Assembly (NCBI RefSeq): GCF_004355225.1
Contig: NZ_CP037933.1
Location: 1,116,001 to 1,180,000, forward strand
Source: Flavobacterium nackdongense
Lineage (GTDB): Bacteria > Bacteroidota > Bacteroidia > Flavobacteriales > Flavobacteriaceae
Direction of reading: 5' to 3'
Length of the DNA: 64,000 nt
Below the pieces are notes generated by a model. The model was given only the letters and a program-made list of their open reading frames with translations. It did not search any database and had not been told where the DNA came from. Positions 35,852 to 44,088 of this stretch are shown here, piece by piece. A program made the translations under genes and the position numbers. Each line of letters opens with the position of its first letter. The first letter of the stretch is position 1.

Positions 35852-36109
35852 TTATTTTAAAGGCTCAATTTTATTAGGCAACTCACCATTTTGAGCCAAT
35901 TTCCAATTTTCTAATAATTCCTGTTTGTGCAAATCCATCCATTCAAACACTAACTTTAATGCTCTTTTCGGCATAAATCCTTCGACGATTTCATCATTTA
36001 TATTTATTACGGCTCTAAAATCACCATAAACTACGTGAAAATGTGGTGGATTATGATCATTAAAAAACATCTGAATAATTATTCCATAAAATCTGCAAAT
36101 TTCAGGCAT
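35852..36109 (-). CDS. DUF4160 protein
   Basis: An 85-residue protein of the DUF4160 type, recognised by the motif FFNDHNPPHFHV near residues 15-26, which has clustered His residues that could bind metal or nucleic acid. It is the upstream gene of the two-gene unit with DUF2442. It is divergent from rluF; a TATTTTTG box at 36221-36228 serves that gene. Confidence 0.83.
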   Translation of the reverse strand: MPEICRFYGIIIQMFFNDHNPPHFHVVYGDFRAVININDEIVEGFMPKRALKLVFEWMDLHKQELLENWKLAQNGELPNKIEPLK

Positions 36110-36232
36110 CCATTTTTATTTCAAATTTACATTATTTTTTTTACTTTTAAAAAAGTTCGTTCTAATTTTAGTCTTTATCAAAATTTCAAATTGGCTAGCC
36201 CAACCGCAAATTAAATTCCCTATTTTTGCCAT

Positions 36233-37045
36233 ATGGAAGAAAATCTAAAACGCCTCAATAAATTCATAGGAGAAACGGGCTATTGTTCGCGTCGTGAAGC
36301 CGATAAAATCATCGAAGAAGGTCGTGTCACCATTAATGGCGTTGTTCCCGAATTGGGAACCAAAGTTGGTCCGGACGACGAGGTGCGTATTGACGGCAAA
36401 TTAATTCGGGAAAAAAGAGAGAAACCCATCTATTTGGCTTTCAACAAACCTGTAGGCATTGAATGTACCACCAACTTGGAGGTTCGTAATAATATTGTAG
36501 ATTACATCAATTATCCCACACGGATTTTCCCTATTGGACGATTGGATAAAGCCAGTGAAGGTTTGATTTTTATGACCAATGATGGCGATATTGTTAACAA
36601 AATTCTTCGTGCCAGAAACAATCACGAAAAAGAATACACCGTAACCGTCAACAAACTGATAACAGACCGTTTTATCGAAAAAATGAGTAATGGCGTACCG
36701 ATTTTAGACACTGTTACCCGAAAATGTAAAGTAGAAAAAATCAGTTCTACTACTTTTAAAATCATATTAACACAAGGTTTAAACCGCCAAATTCGTAGAA
36801 TGTGCGAATATCTGGGTTATGAAGTTACGGCTTTGAAACGCATTAGAATTATCAACATTTCGCTTGATGTTCCTGTGGGAAGATTTCGAGATTTAACCGA
36901 TGCCGAAATCAAGGAACTCAACCAACTGATTGAACCTTCCAGCAAAACCGAAGAAGCAAGCTTACCTAAAACGGAAGCTCCAAAACGCAGAACAGAATTC
37001 ATCAAAAGAAATGATCCGAGGTTTAAGAAAAGAGGGGATTATTGA
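36233..37045 (+). CDS. rluF: 23S rRNA pseudouridine synthase, RluF type
   Basis: 270 residues. An N-terminal S4 RNA-binding domain (RLNKFIGETGYCSRREADK, to about 60) precedes the RsuA/RluB-type catalytic domain. The catalytic aspartate is in GRLDKASEGL and the C-terminal signature is GLNRQIRRMCEYLGYEV. The last 40 residues are basic and low-complexity (EAPKRRTEFIKRNDPRFKKR). RluF modifies U2604 of 23S rRNA; assignment within the RluB/E/F group is by overall similarity and length. Confidence 0.85.
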   Translation: MEENLKRLNKFIGETGYCSRREADKIIEEGRVTINGVVPELGTKVGPDDEVRIDGKLIREKREKPIYLAFNKPVGIECTTNLEVRNNIVDYINYPTRIFPIGRLDKASEGLIFMTNDGDIVNKILRARNNHEKEYTVTVNKLITDRFIEKMSNGVPILDTVTRKCKVEKISSTTFKIILTQGLNRQIRRMCEYLGYEVTALKRIRIINISLDVPVGRFRDLTDAEIKELNQLIEPSSKTEEASLPKTEAPKRRTEFIKRNDPRFKKRGDY

Positions 37046-37112
37046 AAAATGATCACTCAATAAAAAGCCCAAAACATATCTGTCTTGACCTATCTCCTAT
37101 TAAAAAACATAC

Positions 37113-39929
37113 TTATTTTAGCATCCTAAATTTTACTCTTGTACTATACCATAGGACGATTCCAAGTAATGAAATAAGAATCAAAAGGTTTGGTTCACTC
37201 ATTCGTTGCACTTCTTCCCCAAGGTCTAATGCTTTGTTGTTCGCTAAAACTTGTTCTTGTTTCTTTTTTAAAATTGCTTTTTGAGCTTCGTTTTCGACCA
37301 CCAAATAAGAAGTAACGGGCGTCATTACTTTTGAAATAAAACTATACTTTACCAAATTTAGCCATTCGTTATCTGAAATTTCAGGATGTAAGGATTGAGA
37401 ATACCATTTTCCTTGCATCATCAATCCTGATTGCCAATTTTTGGGTTTGATTTCATTGGTATCCAATTTAAAAATATCCTTTTTTAAAACAATACTTGCC
37501 TGATTATTATTGGGTAAATAAAAAGTCTGGTTACCCGTTTTATATTCCAAAACACTTTGATTAAAAGCTAATTTAGCACTATCCTTTATTTGCTCAACTG
37601 GATTTGACACCAAAGAATGTGGTTGAAGTTCTTCATTTTGGGTAAGATCAAAAAAGAAATCGCTCTCTGGAAACGCACATTTCAAGTCTGAAAAATCTTT
37701 GTCTAAAACAGCTTTTTGTAGGCTATCTGTAACCACAATCAAAACAGGATATGTCGCTTTTTGTGTTTTATAGGTTTTGAATAATGCCGTTCTTACTGCT
37801 CTGTCTAAGTAGAAGCCTCCTTCAAAAATTTGATTTTTATAGGTTTGCTTCCAATCCTTATTTAATGAAATCGTTTTTATATAACTGTTTACAAAAGATA
37901 TTTTTGCATTTTGAGCTAAATTCGGATTGCTTATTAAAGCTGCTTCAATTCTATTAATAAATTGTGGTGAATATTTTCTTTTAGCTTTAGAAACATCAAC
38001 TAAAAAATGAAAATAAGGCTTACGTTGAACCTTTTTTAATGACTGTTTTTGTTTGGATGACACATAAATTACGGCATCGCTTGTATTGTTCTCTTTAATA
38101 ATATTTTCTTCATTGTTTACGAGTTTTACAGTTTTATTATCAATTTTAAAAGTTATCGGTTCTTTATGTAAAATTTCGATTCCTGTTCTTCTAACTTCAT
38201 TTTTTGCAAACGGAAAAACTCTAAAGGCGACTTTATTAGCCGATTGATAATATAAAATACATGGATCTTTGTTTTCGTTTCTGATATTGGAGAAAACCCA
38301 CATTGCTGATTTTTTCTCTGCCAAAATCCCCATTTCTTTTTTCTTTCCAACAAACAAATAGTAATCGCTTATCCAAGCGCCTTCAGGCAAATCAATGGTT
38401 GTTGCATATTCTGAAAACCAAGTGTTTTCGCTAGTATTGGTGATTTCTAAATCAATCCAGCTTTTCCAAGCATTCTGTTTTTTGTCAAAAGTACTCTTCG
38501 ATGCAATATTTGTAATCTTTACGCTCTCATTTTGAATCCTATCCCGATTTATTTGAAATGAAGTTGTTCCAAAAAAAACATTTTCAATAGTGTTAATTTT
38601 TGCATCCGAAACCGTTAGATTATTTAAAACTAACCAATTGAAATAGGCCGACAAATATGGAGTTTGAGTACCAAAAATAAAATCTCCGTTTCGTTCTTTT
38701 TGTTTTTTGATCGTGTTGAGTGTTATTTGCAAAGAGCCTTTATCAATAGCATATGATTTTGAAAAGTTGGGGCTATACAAATAATTTAGTGCTTCGTCTA
38801 AAACAATTTTATCCTTGAGATAAGAAATACTTATCAAAAGTGGAAGTACTAAAAAACCCAAAAAAAATGTTGCCCAAATAGCTCTTTTAGAAAAACAACT
38901 TTTCAGAAAACTAAAATCTTTAGAGAGTTCATTGATATGTAGCACAAAAAGTAGCAGTGGCGTTAACATTAAAAAGCCTGAACCAATGGCAATTATTGCA
39001 ACTACAGAAATAGGCAAAAAAGGAAGAAAAACAAGAAAAAAATAGAAGGTATAGGCAAATGTTAGACTTCTTCCAAGGAAAAGAAATACTCTATACATTT
39101 TATTTTCAAGGTTTGGCAAACAAAGAAAAACACCATTGAAAAACGCTAAGATATAAAACCAATAATTAGTAAAGTTTCCAAAAATTCCCGAGTCAGTTGT
39201 TTCAAACTTATTGAATAGCAATCCGTTATTTACAGCTAAACCTATTAATGGAAGTACAATTGTAATGGGTATTTTCCACGCAAATTGGTATTGCTGCAAA
39301 ACGGTGGCTTTTTTGATTGCAAGTACATAAACAGCTCGAACAATAAAAAACAGAAAAGCCAGAGTACCAACTATAATAAGAATTAGTAAACTGTGAATTC
39401 CAAAAATACCACTATTTAGTCTCCAAAGTGGCAAAATAATTTGAGAAAATAAATACCCTGCTACAGGAATAATAAACGCAATCAAAAAATTCTTCCACGA
39501 TTGATGTTCTTTAGCGTCAGAAGTAAAATGATAAACCAATACAAATAATGAATACGCAAGTGTTGGCATCAAAAATGTACCAACATACACTATTATGTTT
39601 CCAGACATCATCCATTGCGGAATACTACTAGGAAATATTTCATCAATATGATAACCATATAAATAAAGGAATGGTATATAAAGCAACAAAGCCGCTACCC
39701 CATACCAAACGGAGACACTTTGTTTTTTAATGGTTAGATACAAAGCGTATCCAAAATTTAGGAGTTCTAAAATACCTAAAGTCAAGCCAAAAGTTTTCCA
39801 TAAATATAAATTTTCTTCATTTAATAAACTCTTTATAATATTGAATTCTCCAGCAAAAAGGAAAAATAACACAACAATTGGCAATGTGTTGATGATAAAA
39901 ATCCATTTGGGATTAAGTACGTTTTTCAT
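37113..39929 (-). CDS. MSEP-CTERM protein, exosortase target with VIT-like domain
   Basis: 938 residues. The N-terminal third has about ten hydrophobic segments. A central VIT-like region (STFDKKQNAWKSWIDLEITN, then IDLPEGAWISDYYLFVG) is followed by a von Willebrand A-like part with PYFHFLVDVSKAKRKY. The last 29 residues form a sorting signal: MSEP (from residue 910), a hydrophobic stretch NLLILISLLGIVLWYS, and a basic end RVKFRMLK. This is the MSEP variant of PEP-CTERM signals. Its ATG overlaps the last 17 bp of the exosortase gene, a translationally coupled pair, so it is almost certainly that enzyme's dedicated substrate. The physiological role is unknown. Confidence 0.88.
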   Translation of the reverse strand: MKNVLNPKWIFIINTLPIVVLFFLFAGEFNIIKSLLNEENLYLWKTFGLTLGILELLNFGYALYLTIKKQSVSVWYGVAALLLYIPFLYLYGYHIDEIFPSSIPQWMMSGNIIVYVGTFLMPTLAYSLFVLVYHFTSDAKEHQSWKNFLIAFIIPVAGYLFSQIILPLWRLNSGIFGIHSLLILIIVGTLAFLFFIVRAVYVLAIKKATVLQQYQFAWKIPITIVLPLIGLAVNNGLLFNKFETTDSGIFGNFTNYWFYILAFFNGVFLCLPNLENKMYRVFLFLGRSLTFAYTFYFFLVFLPFLPISVVAIIAIGSGFLMLTPLLLFVLHINELSKDFSFLKSCFSKRAIWATFFLGFLVLPLLISISYLKDKIVLDEALNYLYSPNFSKSYAIDKGSLQITLNTIKKQKERNGDFIFGTQTPYLSAYFNWLVLNNLTVSDAKINTIENVFFGTTSFQINRDRIQNESVKITNIASKSTFDKKQNAWKSWIDLEITNTSENTWFSEYATTIDLPEGAWISDYYLFVGKKKEMGILAEKKSAMWVFSNIRNENKDPCILYYQSANKVAFRVFPFAKNEVRRTGIEILHKEPITFKIDNKTVKLVNNEENIIKENNTSDAVIYVSSKQKQSLKKVQRKPYFHFLVDVSKAKRKYSPQFINRIEAALISNPNLAQNAKISFVNSYIKTISLNKDWKQTYKNQIFEGGFYLDRAVRTALFKTYKTQKATYPVLIVVTDSLQKAVLDKDFSDLKCAFPESDFFFDLTQNEELQPHSLVSNPVEQIKDSAKLAFNQSVLEYKTGNQTFYLPNNNQASIVLKKDIFKLDTNEIKPKNWQSGLMMQGKWYSQSLHPEISDNEWLNLVKYSFISKVMTPVTSYLVVENEAQKAILKKKQEQVLANNKALDLGEEVQRMSEPNLLILISLLGIVLWYSTRVKFRMLK

Positions 39930-40449
39930 AGTTAGTGTTGTTTTTAAAAAATCGTTCTAATAGGTAATAACCTAGAAGTAAAAAGGATAAATTGGTTATG
40001 ATTCCAATAGTTTCGTGAACTACTAATTGAGAGTTTTGGGGCAACAATTGATTTGTTTGATGCTGCAAAACAATGGAAGCAAATATTCTGAACACATTCA
40101 CAAAAATTGTCATTAGGTAAGCTGACACCAATGCTACCGGAATTATTAAGGCTTTATATAAAGAATTCCTAATATACTTTAAAGCCAAAATACAAATCAT
40201 AGAGAAGCATAAAAGCAAAAAATTGAAACCCGAACACGATTTTTCGATGATAACATTAAAGTTCTGATAATAAAACCCTTTATCAGCAAAATAAACCGAT
40301 TTCGAACTTGTCAATAATCCAACCAATTTGTCGGTTGGATTAAGTAAAAAAAATAAATCATTAGTGTTGGCAATTGTATAACCAAATTTCAATAAGATAA
40401 AAATCACTATTGCGACCAGATAATAAAATGTGTTTTTAATTGTTATCAT
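39913..40449 (-). CDS. xrtK: Exosortase K-type transpeptidase
   Basis: A 178-residue integral membrane protein with about six hydrophobic segments. The exosortase triad is present: Cys72 in EKSCSGFNFLL, Arg121 in VNVFRIF and His145 in VVHETIGI. Exosortases cut and re-link proteins that end in a PEP-CTERM-like signal. Because the neighbour encodes an MSEP-CTERM protein, the K subtype is favoured; the XrtN subtype, which also partners VIT proteins, is the main alternative. It overlaps the target gene by 17 bp and follows the DUF4153 gene by 48 bp. Confidence 0.85.
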   Translation of the reverse strand: MITIKNTFYYLVAIVIFILLKFGYTIANTNDLFFLLNPTDKLVGLLTSSKSVYFADKGFYYQNFNVIIEKSCSGFNFLLLCFSMICILALKYIRNSLYKALIIPVALVSAYLMTIFVNVFRIFASIVLQHQTNQLLPQNSQLVVHETIGIITNLSFLLLGYYLLERFFKNNTNYEKRT

Positions 40450-40497
40450 ATAAATATATTTTGATATTGTAATACGAAAATTTCTAAAAACTAAATA

Positions 40498-41886
40498 TTA
40501 CTTTTTTTTGCTTAGCAATTCATAATACAAAGCCTTGGACAGAAAACTATCATTTTGACGTTCAGATATTATTTCTTCCCTTGAAACCTCTGGATATTGT
40601 CCATCTAAATTCTTCAATTTAAAATAATCTCTCCGTGCTTCATCATTAAAATTTAAATCGCTCAAAAACGTAGGCTCTACTCCTTTGTTGACTGAAATAT
40701 TGTAATTTGTAACAAGATTTCCCCAATTGACATAACTGCACAAAAGAATCGTTCCGTAACAATACCAAACCATTTGGTTAAAAAGATAAGCGTTGGTTTT
40801 TTGCTTTGTAATTTTCAAAAAGGTGAAAACTAAACCAATAATCGCCAAAGTCAGAAACGCATAAACACCTAATCTTTTGTAAGTTAACCCAAAGAAAGAT
40901 ACATATTCAGAGTTTTTGATAATGGTACTAAGGATTAAAATTCCATTTAAGAAAATCCAAATTTTAGACGATCGTTTCAAGTTTTTGGCTTTTTCATCAA
41001 AATTAAAACCTCCTTTAAAATAGAACAGAATCACACCAACAGCCATAATAATCGAGAAAATCACAGCGTTTACTCTCTCGTGAGTGGCTGCACTCAACTT
41101 TGATTTTTCGACTACTTCAAAAAATTGTTCGTAATTATAGGTCACAATAAAAGCTAAAATCAAAGCATTCAGTAACACTAATGTGATTTCTCCACTTTTC
41201 CTTTCAAAATCAATATCTAGAAACGAAAAAGTTCGTTGATTTCGAATCGATTGTTTGTCTTTAAAATCATTATCCATCATCGAATTATAATCCGAAAAAG
41301 CTTCAGGAATCCAATAATTCCAAAAAGTGAAGGAAAGATAAAACCCCAACAATGCAATTAGAATGAGTTGAAAAAAATTCACATCCAAATAATAATCCGT
41401 AAACAGAGCCGAAAAATGGTCACTTCCAAAAGCATATATGATAAAAAACAAGCCGACAAAAACAGTTGGAATAATGAAATAAGCAATTAGTTTTTTAGCA
41501 AAATCATTCTTAATTTCTCGTTTGGGCAGCCATTGAGTAAACATCAACATTCGTCCTAAAGACGTAATTCCGTTTAAAAAAGCAATCGGAAAAACTTGAA
41601 TAATTTTCAAATTCGATTCTTGCGTTTTGAATTGCAAAAAAATAACAGATAGTGCCAACGCTAAAAACGATACAAAATCACCGTACCAAGCAAAAGCAAT
41701 ACAAGACAATATGGATGTGATCACTAAAACTAAATGGGATCGACTCGTAAATCGATCCTGAAAACAATAACAGATGATTCCGGTAAGAACCAATCCGAAA
41801 ATAGCCAGATTCACTCCTACTGACTCGTTGTAAAAAAGCAGTGTAAAAATCAAACTGCTCACTAAAATTAACTGATGTTTTTTCAT
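40498..41886 (-). CDS. DUF4153-type multi-spanning membrane protein
   Basis: 462 residues from the ATG at 41886 (MKKHQLILVSS); a start 11 codons upstream was rejected because it would place the operator palindrome inside the gene. About twelve hydrophobic segments are visible, with the DUF4153/DUF4173 feel of SFTFWNYWIPEAFSDYN. The C-terminal 60 residues are hydrophilic. The function is unknown. It is preceded by a CTTTG-N5-CAAAG site (41906-41922) and followed by the exosortase gene, and it may support the envelope-sorting module. Confidence 0.78.
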   Translation of the reverse strand: MKKHQLILVSSLIFTLLFYNESVGVNLAIFGLVLTGIICYCFQDRFTSRSHLVLVITSILSCIAFAWYGDFVSFLALALSVIFLQFKTQESNLKIIQVFPIAFLNGITSLGRMLMFTQWLPKREIKNDFAKKLIAYFIIPTVFVGLFFIIYAFGSDHFSALFTDYYLDVNFFQLILIALLGFYLSFTFWNYWIPEAFSDYNSMMDNDFKDKQSIRNQRTFSFLDIDFERKSGEITLVLLNALILAFIVTYNYEQFFEVVEKSKLSAATHERVNAVIFSIIMAVGVILFYFKGGFNFDEKAKNLKRSSKIWIFLNGILILSTIIKNSEYVSFFGLTYKRLGVYAFLTLAIIGLVFTFLKITKQKTNAYLFNQMVWYCYGTILLCSYVNWGNLVTNYNISVNKGVEPTFLSDLNFNDEARRDYFKLKNLDGQYPEVSREEIISERQNDSFLSKALYYELLSKKK

Positions 41887-41905
41887 AATTATAAATTTAA
41901 AAAGT

Positions 41906-41922
41906 ACTTTGTATTTCAAAGC
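41906..41922. promoter_or_regulatory. Putative operator upstream of the DUF4153 gene
   Basis: CTTTG-TATTT-CAAAG (41907-41921) is an inverted repeat preceded by AAAGTA. It matches the site at 42868-42884 over AAAGTACTTTGTA and CAAAG. It lies 20 bp before the ATG. Confidence 0.6.
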
Positions 41923-41940
41923 ACAGGGTTAAAAAAAAGG

Positions 41941-42234
41941 TTATTTAGTTTTGAATAATTTTTCCAGACTGTTCAAATGGGATATAAAAGAAGCCCTACC
42001 CAAATTGGTCACTCGATAGGAGGTTTTCGGTTTTTTGCCCACAAATTCTTTTTTAATTTCGATATATGCGGCTTTTTCTAGCGCCGCGGAATGACTTGCC
42101 AAATTGCCATCGGTGATATTCAACAGCGTTTTCATTTCGGTGAAATCCACCCAATCATTGACCATCAGAATAGACATAATACCTAATCGGACACGACTTT
42201 CGAAATCTTTATTTAATTTATCAATGATTCCCAT
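41941..42234 (-). CDS. Winged-helix transcriptional regulator (HTH_34 type)
   Basis: 97 residues of a compact winged helix, without a sensor domain. The start GIIDKLNKDFESRVRLGIMS, the recognition region TDGNLASHSAALEKAAYIEI and the basic wing KPKTSYRVTNLG identify the type. It follows the 204-residue membrane protein by 9 bp and precedes the DUF4153 gene by 54 bp. Because the same palindrome occurs in front of both the membrane protein gene and the DUF4153 gene, it probably represses or activates both. The membrane partner may be its signal input. Confidence 0.87.
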   Translation of the reverse strand: MGIIDKLNKDFESRVRLGIMSILMVNDWVDFTEMKTLLNITDGNLASHSAALEKAAYIEIKKEFVGKKPKTSYRVTNLGRASFISHLNSLEKLFKTK

Positions 42235-42243
42235 TCGAAGGAT

Positions 42244-42858
42244 TTATTTATATTTTTTGAATACTATTAATCCGTACAAAATATGTAAAACACCAAATCC
42301 TATGATCCAAAAAACCAAACCATATCCTAAAAAGAATAGCGAAACACAGCCTAAAGCTAGTTCGCAAAATCCTAAATATTTAATATCCGAAAAAGTATAT
42401 TTCTCAGCATTAATAAGGGCTAAACCATAAAATAACAAAGTCGCTGGAGCAATTAAAACATAGATTTGATGGTACAAAAGTGCTATACAAAATACACCTC
42501 CAACAACAAGAGGAATAGCCAAATTGACCAACATTTTTTTTGTAGCCGTAGTCCAAATCGGTAAGTTGTACTTTCTACTTTTTCGAATCGTAAAAAAGAT
42601 TCCGAACGTTAAAGCACTTACCAAAATAATCAAGGCGATAAAAACCAATTCAGCTACTAAATTTACTGAATAGAGTTTGTGCTCTCCATTAAAATAATCA
42701 AGTCCATTTGATTTTAAAAGCAGGTAAACATACAACCCGCCGATTAAAGCAGATAGCCCTGCAAATACTCCTGATAGTCCGCTCAATGATATAAATCGTG
42801 AAGACCGCTCCATCATAGAGCGAATATGGGATAAATCTTCTTGGTGTTTCTGATCCAT
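42244..42858 (-). CDS. Membrane protein partner of the winged-helix regulator
   Basis: 204 residues. A soluble start (MDQKHQEDLSHIRSMMERSS) precedes six hydrophobic segments (e.g. VFAGLSALIGGLYVYLLL). No catalytic motif is visible. It is the first gene of the exosortase-linked cluster and is 9 bp from the regulator gene. Operator-like DNA lies 9 bp before the ATG. Such membrane/HTH_34 gene pairs are recurrent in Flavobacteria, so a sensing or anti-regulator role is plausible but unproven. Confidence 0.72.
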   Translation of the reverse strand: MDQKHQEDLSHIRSMMERSSRFISLSGLSGVFAGLSALIGGLYVYLLLKSNGLDYFNGEHKLYSVNLVAELVFIALIILVSALTFGIFFTIRKSRKYNLPIWTTATKKMLVNLAIPLVVGGVFCIALLYHQIYVLIAPATLLFYGLALINAEKYTFSDIKYLGFCELALGCVSLFFLGYGLVFWIIGFGVLHILYGLIVFKKYK

Positions 42859-42867
42859 AATTAAAGT

Positions 42868-42884
42868 ACTTTGTAATGCAAAGT
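42868..42884. promoter_or_regulatory. Putative operator of the winged-helix regulator operon
   Basis: ACTTTG-TAATG-CAAAGT is a perfect 6-5-6 inverted repeat, 9 bp upstream of the 42858 ATG. It shares 13 leading bases with the 41906-41922 site. Confidence 0.65.
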
Positions 42885-42986
42885 TAAATTATATTTTGAA
42901 TTAGCAAACTAATAATTAAAAAAAATGATGGAAAAAATTTCAAAACCAATTAAACTTTAAAAAAACACAAATCCAATTACTCCAAT

Positions 42987-43048
42987 TGTCACGCTGAAAG
43001 CGTCTCAACATTCGAGAGCAACCTTATCGAGACGCTTCCAGCGTGACA
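42987..43048. repeat. Long palindrome upstream of the exosortase cluster
   Basis: TGTCACGCTGAAAGCGTCTC pairs with GAGACGCTTCCAGCGTGACA (20-bp arms, one mismatch) around a 22-nt loop. It lies between the folD 3' end and the 42858 gene. It is more GC-rich than its surroundings and looks like a dispersed palindromic repeat. Confidence 0.85.
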
Positions 43049-43074
43049 AATAGCACGAGTACCTATTCGATTAA

Positions 43075-43105
43075 AACAACAAAGCCTATTCGGTTGAATA
43101 GGCTT
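43075..43105 (-). terminator. Terminator of folD
   Basis: On the minus strand AAGCCTATTC and GAATAGGCTT form a 10-bp stem with loop AACC, followed by the T-rich TTGTTGTTTT. It is 27 bp after the folD stop. Confidence 0.75.
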
Positions 43106-43131
43106 GTTTATTGGTTTAAAGTGAAAATAAT

Positions 43132-44013
43132 TTAATTTCCACTTCTTATTTTTCGCGCTAATAATGTATTTTTCAACAACATAGCAATCGTCATTGGCCC
43201 TACTCCACCCGGAACAGGTGTAATGAATGAGGACTTTTTGCTAACCTCAGCAAAATCAACATCACCAGTGATGACATATCCTTTTGGGTGCGAAGCGTCT
43301 TCCACTCTAGTGATTCCCACGTCGATTACTACAACGCCATCTTTTACCATATCCGCTTTCAAATAATTGGGAACTCCAAGAGCAGTAATAATAATATCGG
43401 CGTTTTTGGTGTATTCTTCAATATTTTTAGTTCTGCTATGAGTCAACGTTACTGTTGAATCTCCTGGATAGCCTTTGCGGCTCATCAAAATACTCATTGG
43501 TCGGCCTACAATGTGGCTACGTCCAATAACTACGGTATGTTTTCCTGAGGTTTCTACTTTGTAACGTTCCAATAATTCCATTATTCCATAAGGAGTGGCT
43601 GGTAAAAAAGTCTCCATTTCCAAAGCCATTTTTCCAAAATTGGCAGGATGAAACCCATCAACATCTTTATCGGGATCAATTGCCATCAGGATTTTTTGTT
43701 CATCAATATGTTTTGGCAAAGGCAACTGAACGATATATCCATCTAAATCATCATCTTCGTTGAGCTCTTTAATTTTTTCCAACAGTTCAGTTTCAGTAAT
43801 AGTTTCTGGTAAAGCAACCAAAGTCGATTCGAAACCAATTTGCTGACAAGATCTTACCTTACTCCCTACATAAGTCAAACTAGCTCCATTTGTACCCACA
43901 ATAACTGCTGCTAAATGTGGTACTTTTTGACCGTCGGCTTTCATTCTTTGTACTTCGGCAGCGATCTCGTTTTTGATATCTTCAGATGTTTTTTTTCCGT
44001 CTAATATTTGCAT
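43132..44013 (-). CDS. folD: Methylenetetrahydrofolate dehydrogenase/cyclohydrolase
   Basis: 293 residues of the bifunctional enzyme that interconverts 5,10-methylene- and 10-formyl-tetrahydrofolate. The catalytic YVGSK ([14 protein letters not shown]) and the signature PLPKHID with PDKDVDGF are present, as are the NADP-binding [13 protein letters not shown] and the C-terminal [13 protein letters not shown]. It follows ffh on the same strand, with a repeat-filled gap of 75 bp. Confidence 0.96.
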   Translation of the reverse strand: MQILDGKKTSEDIKNEIAAEVQRMKADGQKVPHLAAVIVGTNGASLTYVGSKVRSCQQIGFESTLVALPETITETELLEKIKELNEDDDLDGYIVQLPLPKHIDEQKILMAIDPDKDVDGFHPANFGKMALEMETFLPATPYGIMELLERYKVETSGKHTVVIGRSHIVGRPMSILMSRKGYPGDSTVTLTHSRTKNIEEYTKNADIIITALGVPNYLKADMVKDGVVVIDVGITRVEDASHPKGYVITGDVDFAEVSKKSSFITPVPGGVGPMTIAMLLKNTLLARKIRSGN

Positions 44014-44027
44014 TTCAAAAAAGTTTA

Positions 44028-44076
44028 AAGTTTGAAGTTTAAAGTTTCAGGTTCAACAACTTTAAACCTTAAACTT
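44028..44076. repeat. AGTTTAAAG-type inverted repeat between ffh and folD
   Basis: AAGTTTGAAGTTTAAAGTTT (from 44028) pairs with AACTTTAAACCTTAAACTT (to 44076). It belongs to the same family as the trpD-trpC junction repeat at 17482-17532. Confidence 0.7.
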
Positions 44077-44088
44077 AAAACAAGTTTT

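Noticed and set aside
37113..40449. Assignment as the XrtN exosortase system
   Set aside because: XrtN also partners with VIT proteins, but the target here ends in an explicit MSEP motif, which is the hallmark of the XrtK pairing. The doubt is recorded in the gene entry.
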